NCBI RefSeq assembly: GCF_000969825.1
Contig: NZ_KQ033919.1
Location: 1,774,173 to 1,838,172 of the forward strand
Length of the DNA stretch: 64,000 bases
Source: Parabacteroides gordonii MS-1 = DSM 23371
Lineage (GTDB): Bacteria > Bacteroidota > Bacteroidia > Bacteroidales > Tannerellaceae
Direction: 5' to 3'
Positions within the stretch are counted from its first letter, which is position 1. Each line of letters begins with the position of its first letter. A model generated the notes under the pieces. It searched no databases and was not told the origin of the DNA. It saw nothing but the letters and a program-made list of their open reading frames with translations. The translations under genes were made by a program, and so were the position numbers. Shown piece after piece: positions 16,491 through 25,288 of this stretch.

Positions 16491-17351
16491 TTATGAGTTG
16501 ATAGTTGACAATTGACAATTGACGGTTTTGGTAACCAGCTTGACTGCTTCGACAGCGGCTTTCACATCATGCACACGAAGGATATCGGCTCCGTTCATCA
16601 GTGCCAGTGTGTTCAGTACCGTAGTGCCGTTCAGGCTATCGGCCGGTGTTCCGCCCAGAAAACGGTAGATCATACTTTTGCGGGATATGCCTACCAGGAG
16701 GGGAAGATCAAACACGCCGAACTCCTGCAGGCGGTTCATCAGCAGATAATTCTGGTCGACCGTCTTACTGAAGCCGAAACCCGGATCGAGAATAATATCA
16801 TTCACACCGAGTAGACGTAGTTCGCGGACTTTCGCAGCAAAATAGAGCATGATTTCCTCCATCATATCCGTATAGCCGGTATGCTGTTGCATGGTTTGCG
16901 GAGTACCCCGCATGTGCATCATTATATAAGGTACGTTCAGATCGGCTACCGTACTGAACATTGCGGCATCCAGTTCACCTCCTGAGATATCGTTAATCAT
17001 GGCAACACCATATTCTTCTACACACCGACGGGCCACGCCGGCACGAAACGTATCGACCGAGACCACAGCCTCCGGATAATGGGTATTCAATATTTTCAGG
17101 GCAAAAGCCAACCGTTCCATTTCTTCTTCGGGAGAAACTTCTGCGGCATCGGGACGGGAAGAATATCCGCCGATATCGATAATTCGTCCGCCTTCCGAAA
17201 GAATAGCCTGTATCCGTTCGTCGATAGCGGCTTCGTTCTGCTTACGGCTGTCGGCATAAAAAGAATCGGGAGTGACATTCAGGATTCCCATCACAACGGG
17301 AGTTGCAAGCGACAGGAGTGTTCCCCTAATATTGAGCGTTTTATCTAACAT
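16491..17351 (-). CDS. folP: Dihydropteroate synthase
   Basis: A 286-residue TIM-barrel enzyme of folate synthesis joining p-aminobenzoate to dihydropterin pyrophosphate. It has VVMGILNVTPDSF, DIGGYSSRP, MINDISGG and ILDPGFGFSKT. I choose ATG 17351 (MLDKTLNIRG): it has AAGGA just upstream and a TATCTTTG box at 17370-17377, which lies inside the longer reading frame that begins at 17408, so that earlier start would be upstream of the promoter. The last ten residues (VNCQLSTINS) are encoded by TTGACAA heptamer repeats at 16505-16523, so the gene's end seems to have been rewritten by a repeat. Confidence 0.93.
   Translation of the reverse strand: MLDKTLNIRGTLLSLATPVVMGILNVTPDSFYADSRKQNEAAIDERIQAILSEGGRIIDIGGYSSRPDAAEVSPEEEMERLAFALKILNTHYPEAVVSVDTFRAGVARRCVEEYGVAMINDISGGELDAAMFSTVADLNVPYIMMHMRGTPQTMQQHTGYTDMMEEIMLYFAAKVRELRLLGVNDIILDPGFGFSKTVDQNYLLMNRLQEFGVFDLPLLVGISRKSMIYRFLGGTPADSLNGTTVLNTLALMNGADILRVHDVKAAVEAVKLVTKTVNCQLSTINS
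16505..16523. repeat. TTGACAA heptamer repeat in the folP 3' end
   Basis: TTGACAA, TTGACAA, TTGAC in direct tandem. The repeat codes for the end of folP on the minus strand. Confidence 0.7.
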
Positions 17352-17369
17352 TCTAATCCTTATTTCCGG

Positions 17370-17377
17370 CAAAGATA
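17370..17377 (-). promoter_or_regulatory. -7 box for folP-cdaA
   Basis: Minus-strand TATCTTTG 18 nt upstream of the ATG at 17351. It decides the folP start. Confidence 0.6.
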
Positions 17378-17396
17378 CACGATTCTCACTTAAATA

Positions 17397-17424
17397 TTCA
17401 TTCTTCATTCCTCATTCTTCATTT
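17397..17424. repeat. TTCATTC heptamer repeat between folP and murF
   Basis: Four tandem heptamers, TTCATTC TTCATTC CTCATTC TTCATTT, in the divergent promoter region of folP and murF. A different heptamer lies at the other end of folP. Confidence 0.7.
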
Positions 17425-17430
17425 AATTGC

Positions 17431-17438
17431 TACTTTTG
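17431..17438 (+). promoter_or_regulatory. -7 box for murF
   Basis: TACTTTTG 32 nt upstream of the murF start at 17471; matches TAnnTTTG. Confidence 0.55.
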
Positions 17439-17470
17439 TTCACCAATAATAAGCAAACGAAAAGAAAGCT

Positions 17471-18754
17471 ATGAATATATCAGAACTGTACGAATTGTTT
17501 ATACACAATCCGAAAATAACAACAGATAGTCGTAATTGTCCGCGCGGCTCCATCTTCTTCGCCCTGAAAGGTGAAAGATTCGACGGGAACCAATATGCAG
17601 AAAAAGCTTTGGCTACCGGCTGTTCCTATGCAGTAATCGATAACCCTGATTATATCATCGGAGAACGTACCATTTTGGTCGATGATGTGTTGACAGCTTT
17701 GCAACAACTGGCTCACCGGCATCGTAAAATGCTGGGTATTCCTATTATCGGGATTACCGGAACCAACGGCAAGACTACGACTAAGGAGTTGCTGGCCGCC
17801 GTATTGTCCACTAAATTCAATCTGCTCTATACGGAAGGTAACCTGAATAATCATATCGGCGTTCCGCTTACCCTGCTCCGTCTGACACACGACCATGAAA
17901 TGGCGGTGATCGAAATGGGTGCCAGCCATCCGGGCGATATCAAGGAACTGGTGGAGATCGTCCTGCCCAACTACGGGATCATTACCAATGTAGGCCGTGC
18001 GCATCTGGAAGGGTTCGGTTCATTTGAAGGTGTAGTGAAGACCAAAGGCGAGCTGTACGACTACATCCGCCGTTCCAAAGGAAAGATATTCATCAAGAAA
18101 GAAAATAAAGAGCTGCAGGCGATAGCTAAAGGCATCGAACAGATCACTTATGGCAGTGAGGATAGCTCATTTGCTTCCGGCCATATCATCAGCTGCAATC
18201 CTTACCTTACGTTCGACTGGAAGCAACAGGGTAAGCTCCATACGGTAGAGACGCATCTGATAGGCGGTTATAACCTCGATAATGTATTGACAGCTGTAGC
18301 AGTAGGCCGTTATTTCAAGATCCCGGCCGAACGTATCAGCCGTGCCATCGCTGCTTATGAGCCGACCAACAACCGTTCGCAATTAAAGAAAACGGAAAAT
18401 AACATCCTGCTTATCGATGCCTATAATGCCAATCCGAGCAGCATGAAGGTGGCTATCGAAAACTTCACATCTATGCCTGTCTCTCCCAAAGCCGTTATCT
18501 TAGGAGATATGCGCGAACTGGGCCCGGCAAGCGACGAGTTGCATGCGGAAGCCATTGCAGAAATCAAAGCAGGTAAATTCGATAAGGTATTCCTTTGCGG
18601 GGAACATTTCCGGAAAGCAGGTAAAGAGTTTGCCACGTTCGCGACAACGGAAGAGCTGATCGAAGCATTAAAAGCCAATCCCTTAAAAGGATACCATATC
18701 CTGATCAAAGGATCGCATGGAATGGCGCTGGAAAAGACGGTGGATGTTTTATAG
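17471..18754 (+). CDS. murF: UDP-MurNAc-tripeptide--D-Ala-D-Ala ligase
   Basis: A 427-residue cytoplasmic Mur ligase adding D-alanyl-D-alanine to the peptidoglycan precursor. The N-terminal domain contains TDSRNCPRGSIFFALKGERF, the central domain has the ATP loop GITGTNGKTTTKEL, and the C-terminal domain contains NPSSMKVAIENF and the RELGPASDELH motif. Length is slightly short of the E. coli enzyme (452). It stands alone, outside a division-and-wall cluster, and is divergent from folP. Confidence 0.95.
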   Translation: MNISELYELFIHNPKITTDSRNCPRGSIFFALKGERFDGNQYAEKALATGCSYAVIDNPDYIIGERTILVDDVLTALQQLAHRHRKMLGIPIIGITGTNGKTTTKELLAAVLSTKFNLLYTEGNLNNHIGVPLTLLRLTHDHEMAVIEMGASHPGDIKELVEIVLPNYGIITNVGRAHLEGFGSFEGVVKTKGELYDYIRRSKGKIFIKKENKELQAIAKGIEQITYGSEDSSFASGHIISCNPYLTFDWKQQGKLHTVETHLIGGYNLDNVLTAVAVGRYFKIPAERISRAIAAYEPTNNRSQLKKTENNILLIDAYNANPSSMKVAIENFTSMPVSPKAVILGDMRELGPASDELHAEAIAEIKAGKFDKVFLCGEHFRKAGKEFATFATTEELIEALKANPLKGYHILIKGSHGMALEKTVDVL

Positions 18755-18788
18755 GTTCGGAAATTTTTGATTTATAATCTTACACAAA

Positions 18789-18811
18789 GGGCAGGTTTGG
18801 AACCTGCCCCT
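18789..18811. repeat. REP-like palindrome after murF
   Basis: Arms GGGCAGGTT (18789-18797) and AACCTGCCC (18801-18809) followed by CTA. Same plan as the palindrome at 11355-11382. It lies between the convergent murF and phosphatase genes and may stop transcription. Confidence 0.6.
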
Positions 18812-18851
18812 ACGAAGTCGTCCTATAGGTTTTAATCTGGCAATATCCAAT

Positions 18852-19991
18852 TCATTCTTCTTTGATCAGTTCCTTCTTCCCTGAATCAAAGACCACATAC
18901 ATCTTGTCATCTTCAACCAGGACACCGCGTCCGCGCTTCTTTTCCATATTCTCTTTGTTGTCTACATTGACTGCAACTACCCGGTATTTATAGAAAGTAG
19001 TAATATCATCAAAGATCGTATGGCCGACAAACAAACGTTTAGCTTTATATTTATCAAAGATCTTCGGCAAATCTTCCGGATATAAAGGATGATACCTGTC
19101 GGCACTGTGAACCATACCGCGATACCAGATCGGGCCATAAGTAGCATACATGAAAGCGATATCACCTGGGGCTTCCTTGCGTTCCTGCTTACTGAGGAAC
19201 AGGCCTTCGCTCATGATCTTGTTCACCTCCGGGATACTTTTGTTCTTATCCAGAAAGTTCAGGCTCAGTCCGGCATGAACAAAAAGGTTATCACCGATCA
19301 ACTGCATGGTATTACGTGTACCCAGCCAGCGTCCCAGTTCAGTCTGCCGGTTCCACAATTCCTGATAAGGGATGTTCAGGGTATCAGCCAGATGGATATA
19401 TTTACTTTTTGTATATCGTAAATCACCCGCCAGCACCATTCCTTCATGATTCCCCAGTAAAAAGACCAGCTGTCCTCCGGCATCGGCCGCCTCTTTCTCC
19501 AGTTTATAAAGCAGCCAGTAGATCGGAAGCACATCTTTTCCACGATCAAACACATCGCCTATCACAACCAGTTGGTTCTTGCCGAAAATCCAGTGATAAT
19601 CCTGATCTACAACCTTCCATTCTTTCAGTATGGAAGAAAAACATTCCCAATTGGCATGCGGATCGGATAAGACAAGCATTTTCGCGGCTTGCTTACTTTT
19701 CCACTCCGGGCGTTTTGTCTTATGCAAAGTAACAGGGAACAGCTTCTCCCCTTTATCTGAGTAAACATCAAAAGAGAAACCCTTCGGAACAGACCGATAG
19801 GTTTGGTCATTCAGTAACCCGGCCGTATCCACTGAGATCGAACGGAAACCTCCGTCGGCAGTGTATAACAAATACGGCCCGTCAGCAGAAAGTTTATGCT
19901 TCTCCTGCTTTTTGTCTGCCCCTGACAGCTGCGTTAAGCAGCTTGCCAGTAGAACGAACAATAATATAAATTTATATTGGAAAGATTTCAT
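18852..19991 (-). CDS. Calcineurin-like metallophosphoesterase lipoprotein
   Basis: A 379-residue predicted lipoprotein. The N-terminus MKSFQYKFILLFVLLASC ends in an LASC lipobox with the modified Cys at 18. The rest is a metallophosphoesterase of the Shewanella-like phosphatase type, with LSDPHANWE, GDVFDRGKDVLPIYWLLYKL, LGNHEGMVLAGDL, FVHAGLS and FVGHT motifs, so all metal ligands are present. It probably acts in the periplasm or at the outer membrane on an unknown phosphate ester or phosphoprotein. It is followed upstream by a small membrane protein gene on the same strand, 63 bp away. Confidence 0.8.
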   Translation of the reverse strand: MKSFQYKFILLFVLLASCLTQLSGADKKQEKHKLSADGPYLLYTADGGFRSISVDTAGLLNDQTYRSVPKGFSFDVYSDKGEKLFPVTLHKTKRPEWKSKQAAKMLVLSDPHANWECFSSILKEWKVVDQDYHWIFGKNQLVVIGDVFDRGKDVLPIYWLLYKLEKEAADAGGQLVFLLGNHEGMVLAGDLRYTKSKYIHLADTLNIPYQELWNRQTELGRWLGTRNTMQLIGDNLFVHAGLSLNFLDKNKSIPEVNKIMSEGLFLSKQERKEAPGDIAFMYATYGPIWYRGMVHSADRYHPLYPEDLPKIFDKYKAKRLFVGHTIFDDITTFYKYRVVAVNVDNKENMEKKRGRGVLVEDDKMYVVFDSGKKELIKEE

Positions 19992-20054
19992 ATTTCAATT
20001 ATCAGATTAATAACCCGGGGGACGTTCTTCACAAGAAAAGAGCGCGTAGCTGTA

Positions 20055-20522
20055 CTAACTCTTCAATAAAAGCTGTAAACAGAGTGCAAACATGAAATAG
20101 GCGACATAACAGAATACAGAAACTCCTAAAGAGACAAGTAATTGCAGTGGTAAACGTTTTTCACGACGCATATAGTTGTAAGTAAACGTCGCGCCCACAA
20201 ACCCAAACAGAGCGCCAAGCAATCCTCCCAGGAATATCAACAGGACAGGAAGGGCACCTATGACATATTCGAGGGTAGACAGTCTCTCTTCCAATGGTAT
20301 TTTTTTCCCGCGAAACTCTACGACATGTACAAAGTCTAGTCCAAAAACGATTTTCATCTCTTCCGGTTCGCCGGAAGTATTGGTCACAAAGTATTTCGGA
20401 TTAAATGTTCCTGTCCGCTTAATTTCTCTACCATCCTGATACAGACGTTGTTTGAATGGAGCCAACTCTAACTTCAACTCCCCCTGTACACCCTCAACTG
20501 TAAAATGCAATTCTTTTGCCAT
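20055..20522 (-). CDS. Uncharacterised membrane protein
   Basis: A 155-residue protein I do not recognise. The N-terminal ~80 residues are soluble and β-rich (LHFTVEGVQGELKLELAPF ... KYFVTNTSGEPEEMKIVFGL). They are followed by two or three transmembrane segments: about 92-116 (glycine-rich LLIFLGGLLGALFGFVGATF), and 128-152 (LLVSLGVSVFCYVAYFMFAL). It lies just downstream of the 3' end of the S-layer-like gene B and just upstream of the phosphatase lipoprotein, all in one direction. Confidence 0.65.
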   Translation of the reverse strand: MAKELHFTVEGVQGELKLELAPFKQRLYQDGREIKRTGTFNPKYFVTNTSGEPEEMKIVFGLDFVHVVEFRGKKIPLEERLSTLEYVIGALPVLLIFLGGLLGALFGFVGATFTYNYMRREKRLPLQLLVSLGVSVFCYVAYFMFALCLQLLLKS

Positions 20523-20570
20523 GATTTTATTTTAATTAGAATTAAGTTATTGATATGCGAAGATACAAGA

Positions 20571-20604
20571 AAGCCCCGGAAATTTAGAACTTCCAGGGCT
20601 TTTT
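20571..20604. terminator. Terminator hairpin of S-layer-like gene B
   Basis: AAGCCCCGGAA (20571-20581) pairs with TTCCAGGGCTT (20591-20601), with seven T residues following on the plus side. In the gene B direction (minus) the following T-run is weaker. Counterpart of 3781-3817. Confidence 0.65.
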
Positions 20605-20672
20605 TTGTGTCTGTTTTCTTCCTTCGCAGGAATACTGACAGAAGAACTTTATTTTATTACTTTAGTATTAAA

Positions 20673-20722
20673 CTGTCGCTTGTTCGCCCTCACGGGGTAA
20701 TTGGTATAAAACCGCGTGACAG
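20673..20722 (-). ncRNA. Conserved structured 3' UTR element, copy B
   Basis: In the gene B mRNA (minus strand) CTGTC (20718-20722 complement) pairs with GACAG (20673-20677), enclosing CGCGGTT and the hairpin CCC-GTGA-GGG (20687-20696), then CGAACAAGC. Compared with copy A at 3889-3941, both sides of the outer stem differ but still pair. The following sequence AATACTAAAGTAAT...AAAGTTCTTCTGT is also shared. Confidence 0.6.
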
Positions 20723-20739
20723 ATTACTTTTTTAAAATC

Positions 20740-23700
20740 TTATTTTACGATTGCTTTTACAGCAGCTTCGCCTTCTACAGCAACTACAACTACACCGGCA
20801 GGAGCAGCGATTTCTGCATTGTCAGAAGAAAGAACTGTATTAGCAATTGTCTGACCAAGAACGTTGGCAATTACAACAGTCTTACCCTGTGCACCCTTGA
20901 TAGTAACAGTTCCGTTACCGGCAATTACTGATACTTCAGATGTTGAGATGCCTTCGTTAGCAGTCGGAACTTCAGTTGTCTTTTCGATGTTGAAGTGTTC
21001 AGCATCCAGAATAGCATCTTTATAAGTTAAATAAGAAGCTACTACAGGAACACCGTTCTTGATTGCAATCCACTTACCTGTGTTTTCTGTCGGGATCTTA
21101 TGGTTACCAGCAGATTCGATCAGGAAGTCACACTGAGGTTCGTCGTTGATCAAACGTAATGCAAATACAGGGTTCTTGATACCGTTAGGTCTTTCATCTG
21201 TAACCTTGTTATGAGCATTATTTCCTAAGAAAATAGAATCTTCCGGAGCAAGGCTCGGTTTACCATTACGATAAATAACCAAAGTATCTTCGATATGTTT
21301 AGCAGGAACAAATGCCAATCTTGTATACTTTTCATTCCAGATATAGTCTTTTCCGTTAGGAGCAGAAACTACAGAATCTTGAGCATTGATCAGATAACGA
21401 CCATATACATAACCCTTAGTCTGAACTTTATGACCGCAATCACCGTGGTTGGCGATATATTCCGGAGTATTGTGTTCCGGATTTTCAGGACACATCATTC
21501 CTTCAGGAACAACTGTTACACCAACAGCAAACATATACTGAGGCATGTTAGTTTCATTACGAACATAAGCAGTATCTACGAATAAAGAAGCAGCTTTTGC
21601 ATCCCCCTTACCTTCAACACCTAAGAAGTTGATACCTTTTTCTTTTGAATATGCGCTATAAGCATCTTCATACAGATATTCACGAGCAGTAGCATTGATG
21701 CGGTAGATCTTAGCAGTATCAGTTGTCATGTTTTTCAATCCATCAGTAGGATCAGAAACACCCAGGCGACGATACAACGGAGAGTTATCTTCTGTCAAAG
21801 CAAATGCAGCCACACGGGTTTCATTATATTTCTCATTAGACAGTAACAGAGAACCGTCTTTAACACCTACACGGTCTGTAGTTTCCTGATACAATGTATC
21901 GTTAGCGATAACTTGTGCACCAACCAATGCATAATAAGGAGTTGCTTTCTTTTCTACAGTTACTTCATTGTTTTCTTTCAGGAAGAACTGAGCAGCGTCA
22001 GCTTTCTTGATGTCAGCAACAACATACAAAGGTTCACCTGTAGAAGTAGTAGAAACCATCTTCACATATTTGTTGTTCTGGATCAGCTTGTCGCCATCCT
22101 GTACTTTCAATACATAAGCTGTTCTTCTTAAGTGCTGGAACATACGGTCTTTACCCAGAGCCAGTTTACCGGCATAACCGAAATAACCTTCAGCCTTAAC
22201 AGGAGCTGTTTCCAGTACGAACATAGTGTTAGCACCCTTCAGGTCTACACGCAATACAGAGTCTGTTTTGGAATCCAATACATTTACATAGTTACCCATC
22301 TGGATACCTGACAGATAATCGAACCTGAAGATCTTTTCATCCAGAATAGTCGAATCAATCTGTGCATAACCCAGATATTCGTTAGTATAAGTTTCAGAAT
22401 CTGTCGGTTTGATTATACCGAATGCCAAAGTATCAGCAGCAGAGAAATAATTTCCAGCAGCGAACGGCATTGCAATATTACCATTAGCATCCTTATACAG
22501 CTGAATGTTTTCAACCTTGATAGAAGGATATTCACGGTTGTAGATGCTAACCAGTTCTTTACCTGTTTCACCAACACCCTGTTCTACTACCCATTGAGTA
22601 GCCGGCATGTTATAGAAGTTCTGGATAGTTCCCAGCAACTGAGATTCGTCTTCTGCTGCATATTTAACAGCTGTTGAAGATGCTCCATATTGGTTAGCTG
22701 TCAGCTTAGCCACCTTGTAACCATTGTTTTCAGAAGCACGTGCAGCCAAACCTGATTTCAGATTAATGAAATACAGACCGGAAGCCAATGTTGTACGATC
22801 ATCAGATGTTGTGCGACCGATGTAGATACGGGTGTTGATAGTAGATTTAGGAGAGAAAGTCTGTCCTAAATACTCAGAACTGCCAACTGTAACCTCACGA
22901 CGACCATCTGTACCCAAACCTACAATCTTGATTACATTCATTTCCTTCTCAAGATCAGATGGACCATTTATAGCTCCCTGAGCTTTCTGAATTTTAGCTT
23001 TGTCCATACCCAAATCATCTGGATTTGTAGTAGTTGTCATATCAGTCCAGTAAGCAGCATCACCATTCTTCACAGCAAATCCCCCAGTACGGATTACCAG
23101 TGAGTCACTGGAAGGATAATAAGTAAACTGGAAGTTAAAACGTCCATTCAAGTCTTGAGCTGTAACATTATCTGAAGCCATATTCAAATGTTTCAAACCA
23201 CCCACTTCTTCAAACTTTTTGATAGCAAAAGCAAGATGGCTACTACCTACATTTCCAGTAAGATATGCTGTATCCACTGCTAAATAAGTTGCAGGAGTAT
23301 TTCCTTCTGCTTTAGTATATTCTAAAGACAACCAGTTATTGTCATATGCACCTCCACCAGCTGTAGTGAAAGCTTCATAAGATGTTGCATATTGCGTTTT
23401 ATACTCTTCTCTTGCCTTAGTAATAGCATCTGTATATTCTTTTAATGCAGTATTTTGAGCAGTAACAGTCGTAGGAGTTGCTATTTTATTAACAATACCT
23501 GTTGCTGAGCCACCCGTGTTAACTGTTTTCGCAACAACCGCATCTGCCTCACCTTGAGACGAAATAGTACATGTAAGAACAAAAGCCTTAAGAGCATCTC
23601 TTACTGCACTTTTAATTGCTTGTTCAGCTGCGGTTCCTGTAGAAAGGTCAATAGCATCAAATAAAAGATTTAGCTTAGCAGGAGTATCTGTTCCCGATGC

Positions 23701-24735
23701 CGTTGCTACGTTTGCCAAAGCTTGTGCAGCACTCAGTGCTACAGGAGCATTAGTTGCTATATCATCATCTATTGCCGTTTTAATAGCTTGAGCTAAAGCA
23801 TTCTCATTGATTGCTGCAACTACAGCAGCCTGTTTAGTATCCAAAGCGGCAACAGCTCCTGCTGCAGCTAAAGTTCCTGTATTAGCAGGAGCTGCTGCTG
23901 GGAAACCGATAGCAGGAACAGCCTTATAAGAATTTTTAGAGAAAAGATTTTCCAAAGTATTCTTTGCTACATCCTTATCGAAAGTAAATTTAACCTTGCT
24001 TGCAGCCGCATTATACTTCTGTGTCCAAAGCATAGAGTTCAAATCGTCTGCTGTAAGAACAACTGAACCTGCTTCGAAAGGAGCAAGCCATACCTGGTTT
24101 GTGAAGGCAGTAGCCTTATTTCCTAATGCGTATTTAGCAGCACCAACTTGTACACCATCTGCAATTGCTGCAGTACCAACCAAAGTTACAGCAGAGTCCA
24201 GTTTTGCACCAAAAGCAGAATACATTTCCATATTACTGAAAGAAGTAGCTGTTGTTGTAACAGCAGGCTGCCATTTCCATGTATTTATGTCGCCACCGAC
24301 TAAAAGGGCTTCTCCTGATGGTGTTGCAAAAGCCGGATTATCAGCTGTAGGATCATCAGGTTTTGCTGCTGTTGCTGAATTTAAGCTCAGAGGCATGTTA
24401 GTTGCAACATTTACAAACTGATAGGATAAAGCCCCTTCACTATTCTGCTTTACAACAACTTTCCATAATGAATTAGGAAGTTTTGTACTTCCTATAGCTT
24501 TTACAACTAATTTATACTGCCCAGGAGTAGTTTCTTCCATAACCAGTACATTCGCAGCCGGATCACCTGGCGTACCAACAACACCAGCGGTAGCTCCCAA
24601 CTGATAGTATTTGCCAGGGACTACTATTTTTGTTGGGATTGTAGCTCCAGGTACAGCAAAGTCCTGCGCACTTACAGTTCCAACCGATGTAGCCGCCAGA
24701 AGACAGGCTACCAGAGTAGAAAACTTTTTGTTCAT
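20740..24735 (-). CDS. S-layer-like secreted protein B, DUF6383 C-terminus
   Basis: A 1331-residue secreted protein, paralogue of the protein at 3973-7824. Signal peptide MNKKFSTLVACLLAATSVGT...A, cleaved at about residue 23. Residues ~275-455 are unusually rich in Ala and Thr and look helical, unlike the β-rich remainder, and are not matched in protein A. From about residue 1000 (PLYRRLGVSDPTDGL) to the end it aligns with protein A, including VDTAYVRNET, LAFVPAKH and the DUF6383 end VLGQTIANTVLSSDNA. The Cys residues (MCPENPEHNTPEY...CGH) lie in the same region as a Cys/His cluster in A. It is likely an alternative S-layer protein. Its promoter lies in invertible segment B and points away, so it should be silent here. 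Confidence 0.75.
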   Translation of the reverse strand: MNKKFSTLVACLLAATSVGTVSAQDFAVPGATIPTKIVVPGKYYQLGATAGVVGTPGDPAANVLVMEETTPGQYKLVVKAIGSTKLPNSLWKVVVKQNSEGALSYQFVNVATNMPLSLNSATAAKPDDPTADNPAFATPSGEALLVGGDINTWKWQPAVTTTATSFSNMEMYSAFGAKLDSAVTLVGTAAIADGVQVGAAKYALGNKATAFTNQVWLAPFEAGSVVLTADDLNSMLWTQKYNAAASKVKFTFDKDVAKNTLENLFSKNSYKAVPAIGFPAAAPANTGTLAAAGAVAALDTKQAAVVAAINENALAQAIKTAIDDDIATNAPVALSAAQALANVATASGTDTPAKLNLLFDAIDLSTGTAAEQAIKSAVRDALKAFVLTCTISSQGEADAVVAKTVNTGGSATGIVNKIATPTTVTAQNTALKEYTDAITKAREEYKTQYATSYEAFTTAGGGAYDNNWLSLEYTKAEGNTPATYLAVDTAYLTGNVGSSHLAFAIKKFEEVGGLKHLNMASDNVTAQDLNGRFNFQFTYYPSSDSLVIRTGGFAVKNGDAAYWTDMTTTTNPDDLGMDKAKIQKAQGAINGPSDLEKEMNVIKIVGLGTDGRREVTVGSSEYLGQTFSPKSTINTRIYIGRTTSDDRTTLASGLYFINLKSGLAARASENNGYKVAKLTANQYGASSTAVKYAAEDESQLLGTIQNFYNMPATQWVVEQGVGETGKELVSIYNREYPSIKVENIQLYKDANGNIAMPFAAGNYFSAADTLAFGIIKPTDSETYTNEYLGYAQIDSTILDEKIFRFDYLSGIQMGNYVNVLDSKTDSVLRVDLKGANTMFVLETAPVKAEGYFGYAGKLALGKDRMFQHLRRTAYVLKVQDGDKLIQNNKYVKMVSTTSTGEPLYVVADIKKADAAQFFLKENNEVTVEKKATPYYALVGAQVIANDTLYQETTDRVGVKDGSLLLSNEKYNETRVAAFALTEDNSPLYRRLGVSDPTDGLKNMTTDTAKIYRINATAREYLYEDAYSAYSKEKGINFLGVEGKGDAKAASLFVDTAYVRNETNMPQYMFAVGVTVVPEGMMCPENPEHNTPEYIANHGDCGHKVQTKGYVYGRYLINAQDSVVSAPNGKDYIWNEKYTRLAFVPAKHIEDTLVIYRNGKPSLAPEDSIFLGNNAHNKVTDERPNGIKNPVFALRLINDEPQCDFLIESAGNHKIPTENTGKWIAIKNGVPVVASYLTYKDAILDAEHFNIEKTTEVPTANEGISTSEVSVIAGNGTVTIKGAQGKTVVIANVLGQTIANTVLSSDNAEIAAPAGVVVVAVEGEAAVKAIVK

Positions 24736-24799
24736 AATTCTAAATTTAATATTAATACTAATGTTAATGAAAACTTCCTTATATGCGTCTTAGCTCTAA

Positions 24800-24996
24800 A
24801 TGACTAGCTAAAACGTTCCTTTTTTCTAGTCATCCCTTTTCGGTTCGTCGTCTGAACGCTATATTTCGTACAAACTTTGCTATTCGGTTGATAAGAAAGC
24901 ATATAGAGAAAGAAAATATTTTTGGAAAATGGTTGCAGAAACGAAACTTATGGCTAATTTTGTAGACTAGAAAAAAGGAACGATTTCTCTAGTCAT
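24800..24996. promoter_or_regulatory. Invertible promoter segment B (OFF orientation)
   Basis: Bounded by inverted 34-bp sites at 24800-24833 and 24963-24996, each with 8-bp arms of CTAGTCAT type and an 18-bp spacer containing AAAAAAGGAACG. The perfect inner repeat is 18 bp (24814-24831 with 24965-24982). The promoter TTG (24933-24935), 19 nt, TAATTTTG (24955-24962) abuts the right site and reads rightwards, away from gene B. Site design, promoter position and spacing are the same as in segment A. Confidence 0.85.
24933..24962 (+). promoter_or_regulatory. Promoter inside invertible segment B
   Basis: TTG at 24933-24935, 19 nt, TAATTTTG at 24955-24962, reading to the right. In this orientation it points towards the BRO-N gene at 25539, 577 bp away. 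Confidence 0.75.
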
Positions 24997-25047
24997 TCCG
25001 ACGCATTCGTAATTTTCTTTAATTTAATCAATTAGGGCATATTTCTA

Positions 25048-25079
25048 TATATATAATGTACGCGTGTACATTATATATA
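25048..25079. repeat. A/T-rich perfect hairpin right of invertible segment B
   Basis: Arms TATATATAATGTAC (25048-25061) and GTACATTATATATA (25066-25079) with a four-base loop. No T-tract follows. It could cut down transcription from the promoter in segment B or bind a regulator. Confidence 0.6.
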
Positions 25080-25288
25080 AGTAATTTAATGACATCTCAT
25101 TTCCAACACTTTACAAACCCAGTTTTTTAAGATTTTCAAGCCACACCCGAAATTTGCTCTAAAAGTGGGTAATTTATCATGTTTTCAAGGATCACTTCTG
25201 TTACCTGTAGAGATAGTGGAAACACGCCAGCAAGTAATAAGATTCACATGCCAGATAATAGAAAAAACATCGGTAAGTAATTGCTTGC

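Noticed and set aside
17352-17408. Longer folP start at 17408
   Set aside because: It is upstream of the folP -7 box, and the added residues come from the heptamer repeat and do not match family N-termini.
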